Shown here piece after piece: positions 16,737 through 25,337 of a stretch of DNA of 56,454 nt. This DNA is from an uncultured Bacteroidales bacterium (GTDB lineage: Bacteria > Bacteroidota > Bacteroidia > Bacteroidales > UBA932), in NCBI GenBank assembly GCA_946410455.1, contig CAMKAJ010000013.1:1-56454 (forward strand), in the 5' to 3' direction. Both the position numbers and the translations under genes were made by a program. The notes below the pieces were generated by a model that saw only the letters and a list, made by a program, of their open reading frames with translations, ran no database searches and was not told where the DNA came from. How positions within the stretch are numbered: the stretch's first letter is position 1; each line of letters opens with the position of its first letter.

Positions 16737-18110
16737 ATGGCAAAATTCATTAATGAGCCGGCACGGCAGATTCCTGTAAGGGATGAGGTGGATGTGTTGG
16801 TGGTAGGCGGAGGGCCTGCCGGACTTATGGCGGCACAGGCTGCTGCACTGGTAGAGGGCACGAAGGTAATGTTGATAGAGAACAGGGGCGCCCTGGGTGG
16901 GAATATGACCCAGGGCCTGCCTCTGCTGGGCTTCCTCGGCCGCAAGGGCAACGAGGTTATAAAGGGCCTGCCGTTGCAGTTCGTAGAGCGTTTGCGCGCA
17001 CGCGGGCAGGCTACTCACCACAGGGCATGCCCCCTGCACGTGAGCCTTACCATGATTGACCCCGAGGGCACCAAGCGCCTAGCATGGGAGATTATGGAGG
17101 AGTGCGGAGTGAAGGTGCTGATGTACGTGATGTTCGTGGATGTAATCAAGGACGGCGACAAAGTAACGGGAGTCATCATCGAGTCCAAGAAGGGCCGCGA
17201 GGCCATTCTTGCCAAGACGGTGATAGACTGCACCGGCGACGGCGACGTTGCTTTCCGTGCTGGCGCACCTATGGCCTACGGCAACGACGACGGCATTGCC
17301 CAGCCGCCCACCCTGATGTTCTCTATGCGCGGAGTGGATTCCCGCAAGCTGCGCGACGCAGTAGCCGACCACCCCGATGTGTACGACATCGACTTCATCC
17401 CTAACGAGTTCTTCCGCGCCGACGACAACTGCACCATGGTGGGCTTCCGCAACCAGGTACGTGCCGCGCGCGAGGCCGGGTATCATCTGCCCGTGGAGCG
17501 CACCATTTTCATGACCGGAATGGCGCCCGACGAATGGTGGGTGAACATGTCGCGCGTAAACGGAGTGGATGCCACCGACCCCGAGCAGTACACCCGTGGC
17601 GAGGAGACCTGCATCAAGCAGAACGAAGAGATTGCCCGCTACCTCAAGTCATACATCCCCGGATTCGAGAACGCTTATGTGGACCGCGTGGCGCCCTTCA
17701 TGGGCATACGCGAGACGCGCCGCATCGTGGGCGAATACGTGCTCACGGAGCAGGACATCTTCGATTGCGCACGTTTCCCGGATACCATAGGCGTGGCCTC
17801 GTACCCGGTTGACCTGCATCACCCTGTTGGTGGCGACTGCACCCTGATGTGGTGCCCCGACTGCTACGACGTGCCCTACCGCAGCCTCGTGCCGCAAAAG
17901 GTTGACGGCCTGCTCTGCGCCGGCCGCTGCATATCCGCTACCCACCTGGCCCTGGCCTCCGTGCGCGTGATGGGACCCGCCATGTGCCTGGGCGAGGCGG
18001 CAGGAAAGGCGGCCGCTCTTGCCGTCGCTGCAGGAGTCGAGCCAAGAGCACTGGATGTCAAGCACTTGCAGGACGCACTGCGCGCAGAAGGAGTTTACTT
18101 CAGAGACTAA
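16737..18110 (+). CDS. FAD-dependent oxidoreductase
   Basis: A 457-aa PF12831-type flavoprotein lacking the N-terminal domain of its paralogue at 10792. The FAD-binding motif LVVGGGPAGLMAAQAAALVE starts near residue 21, with GGNMTQGLPLLGFLG after it. VIDCTGDGDVAFRAGAP is the conserved middle motif, and GLLCAGRCISATHLALASVR with GPAMCLGEAAGKAAAL forms the C-terminal FAD site. No signal peptide is present. It ends the operon that starts at 10792. Its stop is followed at once by the hairpin at 18111-18164. Function within the glycan locus is unknown. Confidence 0.86.
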   Translation: MAKFINEPARQIPVRDEVDVLVVGGGPAGLMAAQAAALVEGTKVMLIENRGALGGNMTQGLPLLGFLGRKGNEVIKGLPLQFVERLRARGQATHHRACPLHVSLTMIDPEGTKRLAWEIMEECGVKVLMYVMFVDVIKDGDKVTGVIIESKKGREAILAKTVIDCTGDGDVAFRAGAPMAYGNDDGIAQPPTLMFSMRGVDSRKLRDAVADHPDVYDIDFIPNEFFRADDNCTMVGFRNQVRAAREAGYHLPVERTIFMTGMAPDEWWVNMSRVNGVDATDPEQYTRGEETCIKQNEEIARYLKSYIPGFENAYVDRVAPFMGIRETRRIVGEYVLTEQDIFDCARFPDTIGVASYPVDLHHPVGGDCTLMWCPDCYDVPYRSLVPQKVDGLLCAGRCISATHLALASVRVMGPAMCLGEAAGKAAALAVAAGVEPRALDVKHLQDALRAEGVYFRD

Positions 18111-18164
18111 TTCGTTTGCATAATCGGCAATAATTCGCTATTATTGTTGCATTATGCAAACGAA
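18111..18164 (+). promoter_or_regulatory. hairpin spanning the sulfatase start codon
   Basis: TTCGTTTGCATAAT (18111-18124) and ATTATGCAAACGAA (18151-18164) are perfect 14-bp inverted repeats. Inside them CAATAAT (18128-18134) pairs with ATTATTG (18140-18146) around a TCGCT loop. The left arm begins at the base after the stop codon of the upstream flavoprotein gene. The right arm contains the ATG (18154) and the next codons of the sulfatase. On read-through mRNA the start codon would be buried. A degenerate -7 element (TATTGTTG, 18142-18149) lies within the hairpin, which may allow a shorter, unfolded transcript. Confidence 0.75.
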
Positions 18165-19689
18165 GAAACTTTTGCTCGCGGCAGCGACCGCAGCGGCCTG
18201 TGGGTGCACGGGCGCAAACAAGGCACCTGAGAAACCAAATATTATTTATCTCATGTTCGACGACCTGGGCTATGGAGACTTGGGTTGCTACGGACAGGAG
18301 AAGATTGAAACCCCTAATATAGACGCACTTGCGAAGCGCGGAATCATATTCACCGATATGTATTCCGCTGCTCCGCTGTCTGCTCCTTCGCGCTGCTGCA
18401 TCATGACTGGCCAGCACATGGGCCACAGCCAGATACGCCACAACTCTGAGCATTATACTCCGGTTGACAACAGGGGCTGGAACGGTCTATTCGCGGACGA
18501 CACACTGGAGGGCCAGCAGCCCATGCTTGCCGGCACTCCTACCATCGGCAAGATGATGCAGGAGGCAGGTTACAAGACCGCCATGGTTGGCAAGTGGGGG
18601 CTGGGATTCCCATCCAGCGACTCCACGCCCAACAAAATGGGCTTCGACTATTTCTACGGCTTCAACTGCCAGTCTCTTGCGCACTCTTACTACCCTGCCC
18701 ATCTTTGGGAGAACGACAAGAAAATTGCAACCGGCAACAAGACCGTGATGCAGGGTGAGCCCCTCCCGGAGGGGCTCGATCCCATGGACCCGGAGAACTA
18801 CAAGCAGTACGGCGGCGAGTTCTATAGCCCCGACCTCATGTACGACAAGCTGGAGAACTTCATCGTAGAGAATGCAGGAGGGCCCTTCTTTGCCATGTGG
18901 ACGACCACCGTGCCGCACAGCGCAGTGCAGGCGCCGGAAGATGAGGTACTGTACTACGTAAACAAGCTGGGCGACGAAGAGCCGCGCACCGACGGCGGTA
19001 TGTACCTGCCCGTACGTTATCCCCACGCCAGCTACGCCGCAATGGTTACACACATCGACACGCAGGTGGGCAAGCTGGTGGCCAAGCTCAAGGAGCTGGG
19101 TATCTGGGACAACACGATATTTATCGTTACCTCCGACAACGGCCCCGCACACAACGGCAACTCCCCTATGGAATACTTCCAGAGCGGCGGGCCCTTCAGC
19201 TGCGCTGCCGGATGGGGCAAGAGTTCGTTGCATGAAGGCGGCATCCGCATGCCCTTCGTACTTGCCTGGGGAGACCGCATCAAGGCCCGCAAGAGCAGCC
19301 ACATCGGCTACTTCGCCGACCTCATGCCTACATTCGCTGAGCTCGCGGGGGTAGAGGCTCCCGCCAACGACGGAATCTCGTTCGTGCCGGTGATCCTGGG
19401 CAAAGACAAGGAGCAGCAGGAGCACGAGTTCCTCTATTGGGAATTCCCGGGTGCCAAAGGATGGGTTGCCGTGAGAATGGGCGAATGGAAAGGCCTGCTC
19501 AAGAAGGCAAGGAAGGGCAACAACGAAATGGAGCTCTACAATATCGTGAGCGACCCTCGTGAGACCACTAACGTAGCCGCCGAGCATCCCGAGATTGTGC
19601 AGAAGATGTGGGATGCCGTACGAGACAGCCACACCGAGCCAGTGCTCGACATCGACAGCTTCAAGATGAACCTCAATTATCCCGACTAG
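18154..19689 (+). CDS. Ser-type sulfatase, probable lipoprotein
   Basis: A 511-aa type I sulfatase. A short hydrophobic N-terminus with a weak lipobox (TAAAC, Cys16) suggests export. IIYLMFDDLGYGDLGCYG carries the first calcium-binding aspartates. Ser76 in SAPSR is the residue converted to formylglycine; a Ser at this place needs an anaerobic radical-SAM maturase (anSME), not present in the window. Further sulfatase motifs are MVGKWGLG, TTTVPHSAVQAP, VTSDNGPAHNG and SSLHEGGIRMPF. It removes sulfate esters from a glycan, most likely in the periplasm. Its start is inside a hairpin, and a terminator follows at 19713-19745. The product resembles the sulfatase at 23757. Confidence 0.92.
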   Translation: MQTKKLLLAAATAAACGCTGANKAPEKPNIIYLMFDDLGYGDLGCYGQEKIETPNIDALAKRGIIFTDMYSAAPLSAPSRCCIMTGQHMGHSQIRHNSEHYTPVDNRGWNGLFADDTLEGQQPMLAGTPTIGKMMQEAGYKTAMVGKWGLGFPSSDSTPNKMGFDYFYGFNCQSLAHSYYPAHLWENDKKIATGNKTVMQGEPLPEGLDPMDPENYKQYGGEFYSPDLMYDKLENFIVENAGGPFFAMWTTTVPHSAVQAPEDEVLYYVNKLGDEEPRTDGGMYLPVRYPHASYAAMVTHIDTQVGKLVAKLKELGIWDNTIFIVTSDNGPAHNGNSPMEYFQSGGPFSCAAGWGKSSLHEGGIRMPFVLAWGDRIKARKSSHIGYFADLMPTFAELAGVEAPANDGISFVPVILGKDKEQQEHEFLYWEFPGAKGWVAVRMGEWKGLLKKARKGNNEMELYNIVSDPRETTNVAAEHPEIVQKMWDAVRDSHTEPVLDIDSFKMNLNYPD

Positions 19690-19697
19690 CGGAGGGA

Positions 19698-19789
19698 CTA
19701 CTTTAATACTGGCGAGCGGTCGAGGAATCGGCTGCTCGTTTTTTTGCCGGCGAACGCTATTTGAACGCCGGCGAACGGTCGAGGAAGCG
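19698..19789. repeat. duplicated 3' tail of yifB
   Basis: The last 11 codons of yifB including the stop (19757-19789, minus strand, RFLDRSPAFK-stop) recur 59 bp further downstream at 19698-19730, where the minus strand reads RFLDRSPVLK-stop. A third partial piece, GCCGGCGAACG at 19746-19756, repeats 19768-19778. The outer copy contributes the left part of the terminator of the convergent sulfatase gene. Confidence 0.8.
19713..19745 (+). terminator. rho-independent terminator of the sulfatase gene
   Basis: CGAGC (19713-19717) pairs with GCTCG (19734-19738), and a run of seven T follows (19739-19745). It lies 24 bp after the sulfatase stop. The stem is short, but the U-tract is typical. Confidence 0.65.
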
Positions 19790-21325
19790 GTAGCAGGCGG
19801 CTTCAGAGATGTGTACAGGGAGGATTTCGGGGCTGCCAGCCAGGTCCGCTATGGTGCGGGCTACTTTTATTATTCGGAAGTACGCCCGCATAGACAGTCC
19901 CATCTTCTCCATCAGCGTCACCAGCAGGTCCTGACCTGCCTGGTCGAGAGTGCAGAAACGCTCCACAAGCTTGTTTCCCATTTCGGCATTGGAGTAGATG
20001 CCCTCGCCACTGAAGCGTCGGCGCTGGATTTCCCGCGCAGCCGCTATCCTTGCCGCCACCGTGGCCGAGGATTCCAGGCGCAGCCCTTCAGCCCTCAGGC
20101 GCGCCAGCTCGGATGCTGCAAGAGACGGCACTGAGAGCTGTATATCGATTCTGTCCATCATGGGACCGCTCAGCCGCGAGAGGTAGTTGAGACGCTGAGT
20201 GGGTGTGCAGGTGCATCTGTCTCCCACGCCCCAGTATCCGCACGGGCAAGGGTTGGAGGCCATCACAAGCATAAAAGACGCAGGATACTCTACCTTGGAT
20301 TTGAGGCGCGATATCACCACCTTGCGGTCTTCTACCGGCCCACGGAGCGCCTCGCTCACGCTGCGCGGCATCTGGGCCGCCTCGTCCAGGAAGAGTACGC
20401 CATTGTGGGCCAGGCTAATCTCTCCGGGGATAATGCCATCGCCTGCTCCGCCTCCGATGATTGCCGCAAGGGACGCCGAATAATGAGGGCTGCGGAACGG
20501 TCTGGTATCCACGAGCCCGTAGCGCAACTTGCCCTTACCCGCAATACTGAATATCTTGGACGTCTCCAGGCTCTCTTCTTTGCTCATGGGTGGCAGAATG
20601 CCCACCAGGGCCTTTGCCAGCGAGCTTTTGCCCGAGCCTGGAGGGCCAATCATGCAGATGTTGTGGGCTCCTGCGGCGGCAATTTCCAGGCCGCGTTTGG
20701 CGCCTTCCTGGCCGATAATATCGGCAAAGTCAGGGATGTCGCTACTTCTGGTCTTTACTCCCCTCTCTGCCATTGAGGAATATTCAGGGGAGTTCCAGAC
20801 CAGAAGGTCGGTGCTGTCTTGTCCGGAGAGTATGCGGACCACATCCACGAGGGTCCGTACACCGAAGATCTTTCCCCGGCCAAAGTCAGCCGCCTCCAGG
20901 GCAGATTCCAGCGGGAGTATTATTCCGTCGAAGCCCTCCTCCCCGGCCAGCTCAGCAAACGGGAGCCCTCCGGGAATAGCTCTCACACTACCGTCCAAGC
21001 CCAATTCTCCCATTATAATAAACTGGCCCGCAAGGGGCAGAGAGCTCTGCTCCGACGCTGCAATCACCCCTACCGCGATGGGCAGGTCGTACCCGCTACC
21101 GTTCTTGTGTACATCGGCCGGGGCAAGGTTTATAACCATGCGCTTGCCCGGGATTTTGTATCCAAGGGCCTGCAGGGCTGTAGTCGTACGCAGCAAGCTC
21201 TCCTTTACCGCAACATCGGCAAGGCCTACAAGATGTATCCCTATGCCCCTGTCTATACTAATCTCTACTGTTACTTTTTCTGCTTGAATGCCAACACATT
21301 TGGCTCCATAAATCCTTACCAACAT
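19757..21325 (-). CDS. YifB/ComM-family Mg-chelatase-like AAA ATPase
   Basis: A 522-aa ATPase of the YifB/ComM family, linked in other bacteria to branch migration during natural transformation. The N-terminal domain begins MLVRIYGAKCVGIQAEKVTV and contains VGLADVAVKESLLR. The Walker A motif is GPPGSGKSSLAKAL, Walker B lies in GVLFLDEAAQMP, and FRSPHYSASLAAIIGGG is typical of the family. A zinc-finger-like CPCGYWGVGDRCTC segment precedes the C-terminal Mg-chelatase domain. The ATG at 21325 is chosen because the upstream in-frame TTG at 21337 overlaps the preceding stop. It is 4 bp downstream of the lipoprotein gene. Its 3' end is duplicated downstream. Confidence 0.93.
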   Translation of the reverse strand: MLVRIYGAKCVGIQAEKVTVEISIDRGIGIHLVGLADVAVKESLLRTTTALQALGYKIPGKRMVINLAPADVHKNGSGYDLPIAVGVIAASEQSSLPLAGQFIIMGELGLDGSVRAIPGGLPFAELAGEEGFDGIILPLESALEAADFGRGKIFGVRTLVDVVRILSGQDSTDLLVWNSPEYSSMAERGVKTRSSDIPDFADIIGQEGAKRGLEIAAAGAHNICMIGPPGSGKSSLAKALVGILPPMSKEESLETSKIFSIAGKGKLRYGLVDTRPFRSPHYSASLAAIIGGGAGDGIIPGEISLAHNGVLFLDEAAQMPRSVSEALRGPVEDRKVVISRLKSKVEYPASFMLVMASNPCPCGYWGVGDRCTCTPTQRLNYLSRLSGPMMDRIDIQLSVPSLAASELARLRAEGLRLESSATVAARIAAAREIQRRRFSGEGIYSNAEMGNKLVERFCTLDQAGQDLLVTLMEKMGLSMRAYFRIIKVARTIADLAGSPEILPVHISEAACYRFLDRSPAFK

Positions 21326-21329
21326 ATCA

Positions 21330-22505
21330 TTAATCAATTATTATCGCCACACCGGAAAGGTAGCCGTGAATATCATATTCCTCCTTTTGGGAGTTGAGTA
21401 TTAGAAATGGTTTCCGCCCCGGTGCTTTGGGAGTAAGCACCATAGCAAGGCCTGAGTCGGTCTGGCAGGCGCAGTGCCGGTGGAAGAAATAGCAGTCTTT
21501 GTAGCCTCCCGGAGGCTGCCCGGGGGTCCGCAGGTTCTGAGAGTCGCAGTAGAAATACGCGTTGGGGCCGCCCAGGTCTATCTGCTCGCTCTCCCATCCG
21601 GCTCCTGTCCTTTCTTCGTCATTATACGTTTGATAGGTCCCGGCAACGATGGTTTTGCCCTGATAATTCAGAAGGCCTCCGTCTAGCCAGTCGCGCGCCC
21701 TGCCGTTAATCATATACCTCACGCTTCGCTCGCAGATGATTACTGGGAGTCCGTTTTGCTTCCCAAAAATCACAGGCTGCGAGTCAACAAACTTTGCATC
21801 CAAGGGCACAAAACGGTTTTCTGAGTATTGCTTCTCTACCCTGGAGTCCTTTACCATGTACAAGGTTTCCCGCCCATTGTAGATTGTTTTGTATGAGAAA
21901 CATACGCTCCCCTCATCTTCGTACAGGGCCCCGGTAGACGGGTAGCTGCACGAAGAAAAACTGCCCATAAGCACGGCATCGCTCATCTTGAGCACCACTG
22001 CTCCGTTCTTGCGGAAGATTACGGCACCCCCTGGCAGTTCCAGGCCCAGAGTATAGAGATCCCCATCCCGGTAGAGCAGGCCCTGAAGCTTCTCCGGAGT
22101 ATCCCAACTGCAAATCTGCTCTCCGTCTTTGCTTATCCAGGTACCGAAAGCGTCGGAGTACTCGGTAAAGAGGGACTCGCCGATTATATGGTGTTTGTCT
22201 GGGGATAAATCCACCTTGGTGCCTTTGCCTGCCGGTATTGCCAATACTGGCTTACCATTGCTGAACAGGAAAACCGTACCGTTTACAGCCCCGAAGGCGC
22301 TGTCGCGCTGCCAGTCGTAGGAGGAGGGAAATTCGGCGGCGGATACCAAGACAAGGGTATCCGGGCCCGGACCAGGTTTGGCCGGCAGGTTTAATTCCGG
22401 CCTGTCCTGCGAGTCACGCGCCTCCCCAAACGGCAGAGGCGGATCTATCAGATTACATGAGATTATGAGTGCTGGCAGCGCAGCGGCAAGAAAAGAAGCT
22501 TTCAT
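21330..22505 (-). CDS. lipoprotein of unknown function
   Basis: A 391-aa protein with a signal peptide and a lipobox (LPALIISC, Cys17), so a lipoprotein. A proline-rich stretch (LNLPAKPGPGPDT) follows. The rest is rich in short beta-strand-like segments with recurring aromatic and glycine residues (GTWISKDGEQICSW, GLLYRDGDLYTLGLELPGG, KTIVAGTYQTYNDEE), which would suit a beta-propeller-like fold; this is inference only. I do not recognise the family. It is probably cotranscribed with yifB, which starts 4 bp after its stop. Confidence 0.75.
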   Translation of the reverse strand: MKASFLAAALPALIISCNLIDPPLPFGEARDSQDRPELNLPAKPGPGPDTLVLVSAAEFPSSYDWQRDSAFGAVNGTVFLFSNGKPVLAIPAGKGTKVDLSPDKHHIIGESLFTEYSDAFGTWISKDGEQICSWDTPEKLQGLLYRDGDLYTLGLELPGGAVIFRKNGAVVLKMSDAVLMGSFSSCSYPSTGALYEDEGSVCFSYKTIYNGRETLYMVKDSRVEKQYSENRFVPLDAKFVDSQPVIFGKQNGLPVIICERSVRYMINGRARDWLDGGLLNYQGKTIVAGTYQTYNDEERTGAGWESEQIDLGGPNAYFYCDSQNLRTPGQPPGGYKDCYFFHRHCACQTDSGLAMVLTPKAPGRKPFLILNSQKEEYDIHGYLSGVAIIID

Positions 22506-22582
22506 GGCGACGGGTGTTTTTTTCTGCGAAGAAAAGCATTTCCCGGCAGATTAAGCGCCGCGCAACCTAGCCACTCGTCACA

Positions 22583-22616
22583 TTTTTACGATTCTTTCTA
22601 TTTTTTACGATTCTTT
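22583..22616. repeat. duplicated 3' tail of ftcD
   Basis: The 15-nt sequence TTTTTACGATTCTTT occurs at 22583-22597 and again, identically, at 22602-22616. The second copy holds the last codons and stop of ftcD (KES-stop on the minus strand). The offset is 19 bp, so the copy is out of frame and non-coding. Confidence 0.85.
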
Positions 22617-23669
22617 ATCCTGCATGAGATACTCCAACACTTTCTCGCGAGGGTTGAAGGGCTTGAGGTCGTCGAGCGACATAGACTTGACGGCTATCTC
22701 AAGTATTTCATCTTCGGCGATTGCGAGCGACCGCTGCTGCCTCTCCAGATAGAAGCGGCCGGCATCGAGCAGCACCTTGAGGGGCACCAGACCTATGATT
22801 TCGCCTCCGGTAACTCGAAGCCCCCGGGCTGCGGCAGCACGACTCACCTCCTCATAGGCGACATGCAGCGGAGTGGCCTCTATGTCGGTAATGTTCATAG
22901 ACACCTGAGCAATGCCGTATTCTTCTATGTACCAGCCGATTGCCTTGCATCCCTTGAGCGTACCGGGAATCCAGATCTGCTGCCCGTCGGCATCTGTGAG
23001 AAGCTTGCCAGTAGGAGAACCTCCCTCGCGCGCCTTGCGTCCTTTCTCACGAACGTCGAAGGCCACTGCCATAGCCCGGCGGGGAGATGTGGTATTGAGG
23101 TTGAAGTTCACCGCTATCAAGAAGTTACGGGCGCCCACGCAAGACGCACCGCTGCGCTCCGCCCTTTCGTCATAATCTCCGCAGAAATCGGGTCTGCTGG
23201 CGGGGTCTTTGAACTTATCCGGCAGGGCCTCGTACTCACCGGCACGGCAGACCGCCAAGTTGCGGCGCTCCGGCTTGAAAGCTGCTGCCTCGTAGCAATA
23301 GCAGGGGATTCCGAGCTCCGTGTACATACGCTCGGCAAGCTTGCGGGCCAGAAGGGCGCACTCCCCCAAAGTGATTCCAGACACGGGTATCAGAGGCAGA
23401 ACGTCGGTAGCGCCGATGCGGGGATGAGTTCCGTGCTGCTTGCGCATATCAATGAGTTCCTGCGCCTTGGCGGCACCACGGAAGGCAGCTTCGCAAACCG
23501 GCTCCGGCTCTCCCACAAATGTAACTACAGTGCGGTTGGTGGCTTCTCCGGGGTCAACATCGAGCAACTTAACCCCTTCTACAGACTGTATTGAGGCAAC
23601 TATGGCATCTATTATCGCGTGGTCACGTCCCTCGCTGAAATTGGGAACGCACTCAATGATTCTCTTCAT
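22605..23669 (-). CDS. ftcD: glutamate formimidoyltransferase
   Basis: Transfers the formimino group of formiminoglutamate, from histidine breakdown, to tetrahydrofolate; cytosolic. The 354-aa protein begins MKRIIECVPNFSEGRD and contains NRTVVTFVGEP, HGTHPRIGATDVLPL, GARNFLIAVNFNLNT, QVSMNITD and GGEIIGLVPL, all typical of the formiminotransferase N- and C-subdomains. It lacks the cyclodeaminase half of the bifunctional animal enzyme. It is slightly longer than the shortest bacterial forms because of an insert around REKGRKAREGGSPTGK. No other histidine-degradation gene lies in the window. It is divergent from the sulfatase at 23757. Confidence 0.93.
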   Translation of the reverse strand: MKRIIECVPNFSEGRDHAIIDAIVASIQSVEGVKLLDVDPGEATNRTVVTFVGEPEPVCEAAFRGAAKAQELIDMRKQHGTHPRIGATDVLPLIPVSGITLGECALLARKLAERMYTELGIPCYCYEAAAFKPERRNLAVCRAGEYEALPDKFKDPASRPDFCGDYDERAERSGASCVGARNFLIAVNFNLNTTSPRRAMAVAFDVREKGRKAREGGSPTGKLLTDADGQQIWIPGTLKGCKAIGWYIEEYGIAQVSMNITDIEATPLHVAYEEVSRAAAARGLRVTGGEIIGLVPLKVLLDAGRFYLERQQRSLAIAEDEILEIAVKSMSLDDLKPFNPREKVLEYLMQDKES

Positions 23670-23689
23670 ACGGCTATCAGTTTAGCGTA

Positions 23690-23697
23690 TAAATATA
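23690..23697 (-). promoter_or_regulatory. possible -7 element of ftcD
   Basis: The minus strand reads TATATTTA, which matches TAnnTTTG except at the last base, 20 nt upstream of the ATG at 23669. Confidence 0.35.
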
Positions 23698-23741
23698 CAC
23701 GATTTCCCGCGAAAACTTGACGAGCGACGCTTAAAAATTAT

Positions 23742-23749
23742 TAGATTTG
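23742..23749 (+). promoter_or_regulatory. -7 promoter element of the second PUL operon
   Basis: TAGATTTG matches TAnnTTTG exactly and ends 7 nt before the sulfatase ATG at 23757. It is the only clear promoter found before 35242 for the run of seven co-directional genes, apart from a weak candidate in front of susC. Confidence 0.6.
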
Positions 23750-23756
23750 TGCTCCA

Positions 23757-25337
23757 ATGAAAAAGATAACGCACTTTCCCGCTCTGGCATCTGTGCCGGC
23801 ACTCGCAGCTCTCCCGGCATTAGGAGCGGCAGTTAGCGGATGCTCCCCGGCGGCCCCCGAACGCCCCAATATCATATTCTTGATGTTCGACGACCTGGGT
23901 TACGGCGACCTGGGATGTTACGGACAGGAGCTGATAGAGACGCCTAATATCGATGCCCTTGCCGAGCAAGGAATGGTGTTTACCGATATGTATACCGCCT
24001 GCCCGCTGTCGGCGCCATCGAGGTGCAGCATTATTACAGGGCAGCACAGCGGCCACAGCCAGATTCGCTCCAACGACGAACGCGTACCCCGTCCCGACGG
24101 CCTGCAACCAGTCGGTTCCGACTGGTTCTTCGAGAGGATGAAAGCAGACCCCAGCTTTGAAGGGCAGTGGCCCCTGGAGCCCGGCACCCCCACAATAGCA
24201 TCTATGATGCGCGAAGCGGGCTACCGCACTGCGATGGTGGGCAAATGGGGCCTCGGCGGACCCGGCTCCGGCTCTACCCCCAACGATATGGGCTTCGACT
24301 ATTTTTATGGCTTCTACTGCCAGATGCTGGCCCATTCTTATTACCCCGACTATCTTTGGGAAAACCAGACCCAGATAGCTACAGGCAACGAATTCATGCC
24401 TATAGGACGTCGGCTCGACCCAGGCGCAGACCCCTACGACATACGCAGTTACGACAAATTCAACCAGGAGTACTACTCCTGCGACCTCATGTACGACAAG
24501 CTGGAGAGCTGGGTGACAGAGAACGCCGGCAGTCCCTTCATGCTCATGTGGACCACCACCGTACCGCACAGCACCGTGCAGGCGCCGGAAGAAGAAGTGA
24601 TGTACTATGTAGAGAAGCTGGGCGAAGAAAAAACTCCGGTGACCGACGGCGGATGGTACTACCCTGTGCTCTATCCGCACTCCGCTTACGCTGCCATGAT
24701 TACCCATATCGACACCCAGCTCGGACGACTTACCGCTAAGCTGAAAGAGCTCGGAATCTACGATAACACTCTGATTATCATTACGTCCGACAATGGTCCC
24801 GCGTGCAACTCAAACTCCCCGCTGGAGTACTTCCACAGCGGCGGACCGTTCCAATGCACCAAGGGATGGGGCAAACGTTCGCTACACGAGGGCGGCATCC
24901 GTATGCCCTTCGTGGCGAGCTGGCCCGCACGAGTCAAACCGGGCAGCAGCAATTACATAGGTATGTTTACCGACCTTATGCCCACGTTTGCAGAGCTTGC
25001 GGGGGTGCAGGCTCCTCCGTGCGACGGCATATCCTTCGCCCCTACGCTCACGGGGCGCAAGCAGCCCAAGCACGACTTCCTGTATTGGGAGTTCCCCGGC
25101 GGGAAAGGGCTCGTGGCAGTGCGCATGGGGCCCTGGAAGGGACTTGTTACGAACGTAAAGAAGGGCAATCTGCAGATGGCCCTGTACAAGCTGGATGAGG
25201 ACCCCGGAGAGACCACAGACATCGCCGCAGAGCATCCCGAGATTGTTGCACGCATGTGGGAGGCCGCCAAAGCATCGCACTCGGCGGTACCCAGCGGCAA
25301 CCCCAACTTTGAAATGGAAATCAACTACCCACAATAA
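23757..25337 (+). CDS. Ser-type sulfatase lipoprotein
   Basis: A 526-aa type I sulfatase with a signal peptide and lipobox (AAVSGC, Cys29), hence membrane-anchored. Motifs: IIFLMFDDLGYGDLGCYG with metal-binding aspartates, Ser85 in SAPSR for formylglycine formation, MVGKWGLGGPGSG, TTTVPHSTVQAP, ITSDNGPACNS and RSLHEGGIRMPF. It parallels the sulfatase at 18154 throughout, so the two are paralogues. As there, Ser at the active site implies maturation by an anSME encoded elsewhere. The stop overlaps the start of the GH27 gene (TAATG), so the two are translationally coupled, which suggests that desulfation and alpha-galactose removal act on one substrate. Confidence 0.93.
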   Translation: MKKITHFPALASVPALAALPALGAAVSGCSPAAPERPNIIFLMFDDLGYGDLGCYGQELIETPNIDALAEQGMVFTDMYTACPLSAPSRCSIITGQHSGHSQIRSNDERVPRPDGLQPVGSDWFFERMKADPSFEGQWPLEPGTPTIASMMREAGYRTAMVGKWGLGGPGSGSTPNDMGFDYFYGFYCQMLAHSYYPDYLWENQTQIATGNEFMPIGRRLDPGADPYDIRSYDKFNQEYYSCDLMYDKLESWVTENAGSPFMLMWTTTVPHSTVQAPEEEVMYYVEKLGEEKTPVTDGGWYYPVLYPHSAYAAMITHIDTQLGRLTAKLKELGIYDNTLIIITSDNGPACNSNSPLEYFHSGGPFQCTKGWGKRSLHEGGIRMPFVASWPARVKPGSSNYIGMFTDLMPTFAELAGVQAPPCDGISFAPTLTGRKQPKHDFLYWEFPGGKGLVAVRMGPWKGLVTNVKKGNLQMALYKLDEDPGETTDIAAEHPEIVARMWEAAKASHSAVPSGNPNFEMEINYPQ

